A stretch of 64,000 bases of DNA from UMGS1696 sp964463375 (lineage in GTDB: Bacteria; Bacillota; Clostridia; Oscillospirales; CAG-272): contig CAYXBQ010000001.1 in the NCBI GenBank assembly GCA_964463375.1, forward strand, positions 1-64,000. Reading direction: 5' to 3'. Under the pieces are notes generated by a model. It made no database searches and was not told where the DNA came from. It saw only the letters and a list, made by a program, of their open reading frames with translations. This document shows, piece after piece, positions 58,903 through 64,000 of this stretch. Numbering within the stretch: position 1 is the first letter of the stretch; every line of letters begins with the position of its first letter. Made by a program: the position numbers and the translations under genes.

Positions 58903-59820
58903 TCAATCCTCTTTTTTCGACATGGGCAAAGAATCTTCGTTCTCTTTCGGGGATGCGGGTACGGTGGCGGTTGCCTTGGCGGGGTCGTCCTGCTCTTGGA
59001 CATATGGGATACCCACCATATACTGCTTTTGATCCAGCTTATCTTTTTTGAAATGCATGGGACTGAGGCCGGTGATCTTTTTGCATTCTCGGCTGAAATA
59101 GTATTCGCTGGCATATCCCACCATGTGGGCCACAGTATGCACCGGATACATATCGGATTTCAATAGCTCAATGGCTCGGTTCAGCCGTAGCTGCTTGATG
59201 TATTGCAGAGGTGCCATGCCGTACAAGCGGTGGAACTGCCGGCGGAAATATACCTCGCTCATGCCGGCCTTCTCGGATAGCTCTTTGACGGAGATCGCCG
59301 GGTCGGTATAGTGTTCGCCGATGTACTCCATAGCGATATTGAGCTTGAAGGCAAGGCCGCTTGGGACATAGTCCGGGTGATAGTTTTTCTGCATCAGGTA
59401 CAGGACCTGGTATAGGAGCGATTTGATCTTGGCATGGTATCCAATGGTGCGGCTGTCCCAGAAACGGCTGGCGGTCTGGAAAAGTTCGGAATAGGCAGAA
59501 AACTGGTTGCCAACGGGAAAGCGGAGCGGTGGAAAATGGGGCTCCTCTGAGATCTGGAAGTTGATCGCCACGCAGTCGCAGGATTTTATATCGCTGACCC
59601 GGTACGAGGAATGCTTGGGCAGATACAGGATATACCCGGCTTCTGCTTCCAGTACGGTCCCGTCGTCGAATAGGTACGCATGGGGATCTTTGCGGATCAG
59701 CACCAGTCCGTGGTAGGCCCGGTCGTCCATGTGGTTGGAGCGGGGCATATAGATCCCATTCCACACATATTCGATCTGGGTCACGGTCAGTTCCGTTGTA
59801 AACAGGTTTCCGTTTGACAT
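58903..59820 (-). CDS. AraC-family transcriptional regulator
   Basis: A 305-aa regulator: a cupin-type ligand domain (residues about 1-150, AYLFDDGTVLEAEAGYILYLPKHSSYRVSD) and the double HTH of AraC/XylS proteins at about 185-290 (AISVKELSEKAGMSEVYFRRQFHRLYG, in parts; VAHMVGYASEYYFSRECKKITGLSPMHFKK). Divergent from the lipoprotein/glycyl-radical genes, which it probably controls. The C-terminal tail is charged. A strong promoter with TTGACA/TATAGT precedes it. Confidence 0.92.
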   Translation of the reverse strand: MSNGNLFTTELTVTQIEYVWNGIYMPRSNHMDDRAYHGLVLIRKDPHAYLFDDGTVLEAEAGYILYLPKHSSYRVSDIKSCDCVAINFQISEEPHFPPLRFPVGNQFSAYSELFQTASRFWDSRTIGYHAKIKSLLYQVLYLMQKNYHPDYVPSGLAFKLNIAMEYIGEHYTDPAISVKELSEKAGMSEVYFRRQFHRLYGMAPLQYIKQLRLNRAIELLKSDMYPVHTVAHMVGYASEYYFSRECKKITGLSPMHFKKDKLDQKQYMVGIPYVQEQDDPAKATATVPASPKENEDSLPMSKKED

Positions 59821-59856
59821 GGGTCTCTCCTTTTTGACGTAAAGTATCTGGTATTT

Positions 59857-59885
59857 ACTATAGCATACTTTTCTCTGTTTGTCAA
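59857..59885 (-). promoter_or_regulatory. Sigma-A promoter of the AraC-type regulator
   Basis: TTGACA (59880-59885), 17 bp, TATAGT (59857-59862), minus strand. Confidence 0.75.
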
Positions 59886-59935
59886 CCGGATGGAATTATT
59901 TTGTTTCGTTTTGGGCAATTTTATCAGATTAGGCA

Positions 59936-59964
59936 TTGCAATACAGAATGGCAGGCTATATAAT
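59936..59964 (+). promoter_or_regulatory. Sigma-A promoter of the lipoprotein/GRE operon
   Basis: TTGCAA (59936-59941), 17 bp, TATAAT (59959-59964). It lies 50 bases from the divergent AraC promoter, where one regulator could act on both. Confidence 0.75.
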
Positions 59965-60006
59965 CAAAGTATATCTTTTTTATTATTTTACAGGGAGATG
60001 CACGAA

Positions 60007-61506
60007 ATGAAAAGAATTTCTGTACTGATGCTGCTTGCAGCTATGCTGGTCTCTATGGCAGCCTGCCAGAAGGACACAACTGGAGAGACTACGGCGGTTT
60101 CTGCTCCGGCAAACACGACTGCCGCAGAGACTGAAGCGGAGACATCCCCGTATGTGGCGGACGAACTGCCGGAACTGGATTACAGCGGACGCACGGCTAC
60201 ATTCTACATTGGGGACTACATGAATGCGTTTTGGAATGATTTTTATGCGGAGTCTTCCAATGGGGAACGGATCAACGATGCCATTTACGACAGCATTCAA
60301 TTCATCAACGAACGGCTGAATGTATCGCTCACCCAATATCAGGATTCCTTCAATTGGCCGGTGACAGACCATGCCAAGCGTGTGACCAACAGCATTCAGG
60401 CCGGAGACAACAGCTTCGATGTGTTGTTCTCTGTATACAATTTTATCAGTGAACAACTCTCTTCGCCCTATTTTGTATCTCTGCATGACACACCCCATGT
60501 GGATCTGTCCAAGCCCTGGTACAACCAATCCATTCCCGAAGCACTGCCTGGGGACAACACGTGGTTCATCATTGGGGATGCCGGGCTGGGCAACATCAAG
60601 CACACCTTCTGTGTCTTCTTCAACAGTGACCTACTCGCTGCCAACGGGATAGATAACGATCTATACTCTATGGTAGACAACGGCACCTGGACGCTGGATG
60701 CCTTCACGACCATTGCCACACAGGGGTATGTGGATGCCAATGGGGATGAAAAGCAGGATACGGATGACTCCTATGGGCTGACCTTTGGTGACTTCAATAA
60801 GCTGCTCGGTTTTTACCCGGCATTGGGCGTAAAGATCGTTGGTATATCCGATGCCGGCTACACATTGGAATATGGTAGCGAACGTGCTGTCAGTGCCGTG
60901 GAAAAGCTGTGTGAGCTGGTGCATCTCCATGACAGCGTGGCACCCATCTATGGCAACACTGCCGATCATCCGGAATGGCAGGTGGCGACCGGTGGTGGAA
61001 ACTATGCCAGCACCAGCTTCATTGCCGGAAAATCCCTTCTGTCCTGTTCATTGATCTGTGATGCTGTGACCATCGTGCCGGAGATCGATTTCAACTGTGG
61101 GATCCTGCCCTATCCGAAATACGACACAGAACAGCAGAACTACCAATCCTTCCTGCAAAGAAGCTGCTACAGTCTGATCCCCACCACGGCCGATCTGGAA
61201 TTCTCCGGCGCACTGTTGGAAGCTTGGTCGTCTCAGGCCTACCGGAAGCTGACACCGGAATACTTTGAAACGGCGCTGAAGACACGGTATTCGCAGGACA
61301 GCGATTCCAGTCGGATGTTCGATGTAATCCGGAGCAGCATCACCTATGATCCGGGTGAGATCTTTGGTACCTACATCGATACTGCCTCTGGTTTGTTCCG
61401 GAGTGCCATCGCCGATAACAAAACCAACTGGGTCTCTCAGGTCAAGACAAACGAGAGCAAATGGCAAGCCGCTTTGGATGAGATCTGGGATACATTGGTA
61501 AAATGA
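60007..61506 (+). CDS. Large solute-binding-like lipoprotein
   Basis: A 499-aa exported lipoprotein, paralogue of the 56494 gene. Seen: signal peptide with lipobox VSMAACQ (Cys near residue 20), a Thr/Ala/Glu linker, GDNSFDVLFSVYNFISEQL, NGTWTLDAFTTIATQG, a Ca-binding-like DANGDEKQDTDDSYG, and GILPYPKYDTEQQNYQSFLQ. This matches family 1 sugar-binding proteins. AGGGAG is 9 bases upstream of the ATG; an ATG 9 bases earlier (M-H-E) is out of SD range. The gene leads a unit with the glycyl radical enzyme, 30 bases downstream. No permease lies nearby. Confidence 0.85.
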   Translation: MKRISVLMLLAAMLVSMAACQKDTTGETTAVSAPANTTAAETEAETSPYVADELPELDYSGRTATFYIGDYMNAFWNDFYAESSNGERINDAIYDSIQFINERLNVSLTQYQDSFNWPVTDHAKRVTNSIQAGDNSFDVLFSVYNFISEQLSSPYFVSLHDTPHVDLSKPWYNQSIPEALPGDNTWFIIGDAGLGNIKHTFCVFFNSDLLAANGIDNDLYSMVDNGTWTLDAFTTIATQGYVDANGDEKQDTDDSYGLTFGDFNKLLGFYPALGVKIVGISDAGYTLEYGSERAVSAVEKLCELVHLHDSVAPIYGNTADHPEWQVATGGGNYASTSFIAGKSLLSCSLICDAVTIVPEIDFNCGILPYPKYDTEQQNYQSFLQRSCYSLIPTTADLEFSGALLEAWSSQAYRKLTPEYFETALKTRYSQDSDSSRMFDVIRSSITYDPGEIFGTYIDTASGLFRSAIADNKTNWVSQVKTNESKWQAALDEIWDTLVK

Positions 61507-61536
61507 TGCGATCTTCACACAAAGGAGATATACGAT

Positions 61537-63741
61537 ATGGAATATATTTCTGATGAAAGCTATGCCTATATCATGGCGAAAAATAAAGAGCGGTTCCATC
61601 GCAATGACGAGCTGTTTGCAGACTGCCACGACGACGAGACCCTTTCGCCGGATGCCATCTATGCCGGGATCCGAACGCAGGATGCAGCACATTCCCATGA
61701 GCCACATCCGGTACGCAAGGCGCTGGCGTTTCAGTATGTGCTCACCCACACGGGAATAAACTGCGATGCACGGGATCCGTTTCCGGCTTTTCAAATGATC
61801 GACCGACCGCTGAACGCCACGCTCATTCCCGTCTGGAACAACGAGATCTTCTCTACACAAATTCCGGAGGTCAATCCTGTACGAGGTACGCTGGAAGAAA
61901 ATGCTGTGGCGACCACATGGCCGGACTATGACCACAGCGTGCCTTATTGGGACCGGATCCTGTCGCTAGGCTTTGTGGGACTGCTGCAGGAAAGCGAACA
62001 GGCACGTGTGGCACAACCAGATTTGACCCCGGAGATGAACGCGTTTTACACGGGCATCCGGATCACCTATGAGGCGGTGCTGCACTTCCTGGGTCGGCTG
62101 GAGCATATGGCAGAACGGCAGGGCAACGATAAAATGGCACGTGCGCTGCAGCATCTGCAAGTTGGTGCGCCTACGACCTTCTATGAGGCACTGCTGACGG
62201 ACTACATTTACTTTATTCTCAGTGAACATATCGAAGGCTTGCAGGCACGCTCTCTTGCCAATTTTGACCGGATCTTTTATCCCTTCTACCGGCAGGATCT
62301 CGACCATGGCGTGGACGAGGAGACACTGCGGCAGGAGCTGGCGGCGTTCTTTTTGCAGTTCATGTCCATTGGCAACTATTGGGGACAGCCGGTGTATCTG
62401 GGTGGCTGCAATGCCGACGAGAGCACGGTCATCAATGGGCTTTCCTATACGTTCCTCGATGTGTACGACAAAATGGGGATCTACAATCCCAAGATCCAGA
62501 TCAAGGTGGCAGACAGCACGCCTCAGGCCTTTTTGGAGAAGGCACTGGATATGATCCGGCGGGGAAACAATTCTATTGTGTTTGTATCCGATGCCACCGT
62601 TCGTGCCTCTCTCATGCGTGCCGGTGCTACGGCAGAAGAGGCCAGACTGTGCGACATCAGTGGCTGCTACGAGTACTGTATCCCCGGTGGGATCGCTGTT
62701 GGGATGCAGTACGTGAATCTTTTGAAGCCGCTGGAGTTTGCGCTGCATGGCGGCTGCGATGGGATCAGCGGCAAACCGGTGGGTCTTCCCTGCCCGGATG
62801 CGGCGGCCTACACGGATTTTGACAGCTTCTTTGCGGAGTACAAACGGCAGCTTGTGGGGATCATCGACACCGTGATCGGCACGGTGAATATTTTCGAGGA
62901 CTATCTGCATGAGGTCAATCCGCAGTCGCTGTTGTCTGCCACATATTCCACCTGTGTGGCACGAGGAAAGGATGCGCTGGGTGGCGGTGCGGCGGTCAGT
63001 TTGTCCAGTATGCAGTTTGGATTCATGGCCAATGCGGCGGATTCCCTTGCCAACATCCGCAAGTATGTCTTTGAGAAAAAGCTTGTGACACTGCCAGAAC
63101 TGCGGGATATACTGGATCGGGATTTTGCGGATGCGGAAAAGCTGCGTCGCACATTGGAAATGGATCCGGACAAGTACGGCAACAACCGTGAGATCCCCGA
63201 CAAAATCGCTGTGGAGATCGCAAACTGTGCCGCCAGCCACGTGGAAGGACGACCCAATGCGGCTTGTCGCAACGGAAGGTGGATCTGTGGGTTCCATGTG
63301 GCGAGAATGTCCTACACCTGGGCAGGAGCTACAGCTTCTTCTCCGGACGGCAGACGGCGTGGCGAGGAGCTTTCCAAGAATCTTTCGGCTGCCATGGGAC
63401 GAAACAAGGAAGGGGCTACGGCTGCCATTCTGACCACCACCAAGATCGATGCCCGACAGTTCACCTCGGACGGCTGTCTGGATCTGGGGCTGCTGCCGTC
63501 TGCGGTACAGGGAGACGATGGACTGGCGGCGATGCTGGGGCTGCTGCGGACGTTTATACGCCGGCACGGACACGCCATGCACATCAATGTGTTCAGTGCT
63601 GACACGCTGCGGCAGGCACAAAAGGAACCGGAAAAATACAAGGATCTGCAGATACGGGTGTGTGGCTGGAACGTGCTGTTCAACAACATCAATAAGGAAG
63701 AACAGGATGGGTTCATCCGACAGGCGGAGAGCCTTGTTTGA
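61537..63741 (+). CDS. Glycyl radical enzyme of the PFL family, C-x-E subtype
   Basis: A 734-aa oxygen-sensitive enzyme of the pyruvate formate-lyase/dehydratase superfamily. Seen: the active-site loop ISGCYEYCIPGG, with C377 as the thiyl radical Cys and E379 as the C-x-E base found in dehydratases, C-N lyases and decarboxylases (not in PFL, which uses C-C); and the C-terminal glycyl motif RVCGWNVLFNNI with G710. Supporting text: LSAAMGRNKEGATAAILTTTKID and TFIRRHGHAMHINVFS. The substrate is unknown; the AraC/sugar-binding context suggests a polyol, sugar-alcohol or amine. The activase must be elsewhere or downstream of the window. Confidence 0.88.
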   Translation: MEYISDESYAYIMAKNKERFHRNDELFADCHDDETLSPDAIYAGIRTQDAAHSHEPHPVRKALAFQYVLTHTGINCDARDPFPAFQMIDRPLNATLIPVWNNEIFSTQIPEVNPVRGTLEENAVATTWPDYDHSVPYWDRILSLGFVGLLQESEQARVAQPDLTPEMNAFYTGIRITYEAVLHFLGRLEHMAERQGNDKMARALQHLQVGAPTTFYEALLTDYIYFILSEHIEGLQARSLANFDRIFYPFYRQDLDHGVDEETLRQELAAFFLQFMSIGNYWGQPVYLGGCNADESTVINGLSYTFLDVYDKMGIYNPKIQIKVADSTPQAFLEKALDMIRRGNNSIVFVSDATVRASLMRAGATAEEARLCDISGCYEYCIPGGIAVGMQYVNLLKPLEFALHGGCDGISGKPVGLPCPDAAAYTDFDSFFAEYKRQLVGIIDTVIGTVNIFEDYLHEVNPQSLLSATYSTCVARGKDALGGGAAVSLSSMQFGFMANAADSLANIRKYVFEKKLVTLPELRDILDRDFADAEKLRRTLEMDPDKYGNNREIPDKIAVEIANCAASHVEGRPNAACRNGRWICGFHVARMSYTWAGATASSPDGRRRGEELSKNLSAAMGRNKEGATAAILTTTKIDARQFTSDGCLDLGLLPSAVQGDDGLAAMLGLLRTFIRRHGHAMHINVFSADTLRQAQKEPEKYKDLQIRVCGWNVLFNNINKEEQDGFIRQAESLV

Positions 63742-63764
63742 GCTTATTATGTCAAGGTATCATT

Positions 63765-64000
63765 ATGTATTATAATTTTCAAGAAAGCAGACATATCTTG
63801 TCCACGCAGTACACAGATATATCCTGGGATCCTGCCAGTGGACTAGAACCGGATGCATTGGAGCAGGCTGTTCTTGCGTTGGAAAAGGAGCTATGTGGTC
63901 ATACCAAAGCCTACATCAAGGCACAGACCTTTGCGCTGCTTTGTCAAAAGGGACAGATCGCTGTGCTGCCGGCGGACATTTTTCAGGAAAAACTGAACGC
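63765..64000 (+). CDS. Partial gene, possible second glycyl radical enzyme (N-terminus)
   Basis: An open frame of 78 codons that runs off the window. ATG at 63765 with AAGGT 7 bases upstream, 23 bases after the stop of the glycyl radical enzyme, so cotranscribed. The text MYYNFQESRHILSTQYTDIS, LEPDALEQAVLALEKELCG, and YIKAQTFALLCQKGQIAVLP resembles the N-terminus of glycyl radical enzymes (I-K-A-x-T-F then Q-I-A-V). The call is tentative; an unrelated family is possible. The C-terminal radical motif, which would decide, lies outside. Confidence 0.45.
   Translation, partial: MYYNFQESRHILSTQYTDISWDPASGLEPDALEQAVLALEKELCGHTKAYIKAQTFALLCQKGQIAVLPADIFQEKLN

Noticed and set aside
1..64000. CRISPR arrays, insertion sequences, prophage or rRNA
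   Set aside because: No regular direct repeats with spacers, transposase text, phage structural genes or rRNA segments were seen on either strand.

Overview
The window looks like chromosomal DNA from a spore-forming, anaerobic, low-to-moderate G+C Gram-positive bacterium (class Clostridia, plausibly an Oscillospiraceae/Ruminococcaceae-type gut organism). The taxonomic call is an inference. It rests on a complete spoIIIAA-AH operon and spoIIID, formate-tetrahydrofolate ligase, glycyl radical enzymes, strong SD sequences (GGAGG) and sigma-A promoters with 17-bp spacers and TATACT/TATAAT -10 boxes. I saw no CRISPR array, insertion sequence, prophage or rRNA.

Layout. 1-4.1 kb: a GNAT/flavin-reductase operon, tRNA-Arg(CCG), an unusual 719-aa metallophosphoesterase/TIM-barrel/PHP fusion with a coupled 54-aa ORF, and tRNA-Lys(TTT). 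4.4-7.9 kb: fhs-tsaE-tsaB and rpiB. 8-10.2 kb: an APH-fold phosphotransferase and a cytidylate-kinase-like protein. 10.2-15 kb: the spoIIIA operon, which builds the mother-cell half of the feeding-tube channel. 15-17.6 kb (minus): ylxM-ffh-rpsP-khpA. 17.7-20.5 kb (minus): a flavodoxin-like protein, a pantothenate-type ECF S component with coaX, and spoIIID. 20.6-29.7 kb (minus): a GH127-like hydrolase, galE-galM, a sugar nucleotidyltransferase, a Cys-rich protein, a small P-loop protein, pgi and dacF. 29.8-35.9 kb (minus): a large glycosidase followed by MoxR-DUF58-DUF4129-type genes.

36-42.6 kb is the most unusual accessory block. Two tandem stand-alone RadC/JAMM-like proteins, one with an intact and one with a degenerate metal motif, precede two ABC exporters that carry N-terminal zinc-ribbon modules and flank a DUF1854 protein. 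42.7-46.9 kb (minus): a MarR-controlled heterodimeric multidrug-type ABC exporter. 47-55 kb (minus): GH38 alpha-mannosidase, FtsW/RodA, a possible 33-aa coupled ORF, proS and pcrA. 55-64 kb: an FAD oxidoreductase, two large solute-binding-like lipoproteins without permeases, an SGNH hydrolase, an AraC regulator, a C-x-E type glycyl radical enzyme, and the start of another gene cut by the window end that may be a second glycyl radical enzyme.

Functionally the window mixes core functions (translation, SRP targeting, t6A, CoA, folate C1, cell wall) and sporulation with carbohydrate scavenging (GH38, GH127-like, GH106/42-like, galactose and UDP-sugar metabolism, AraC-controlled lipoproteins). The best candidates for undescribed biology are the tri-modular phosphoesterase fusion, the RadC-like pair next to the zinc-ribbon ABC/DUF1854 operon, and the AraC/lipoprotein/glycyl-radical cluster. 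All family calls were made by reading sequence motifs, without database searches.
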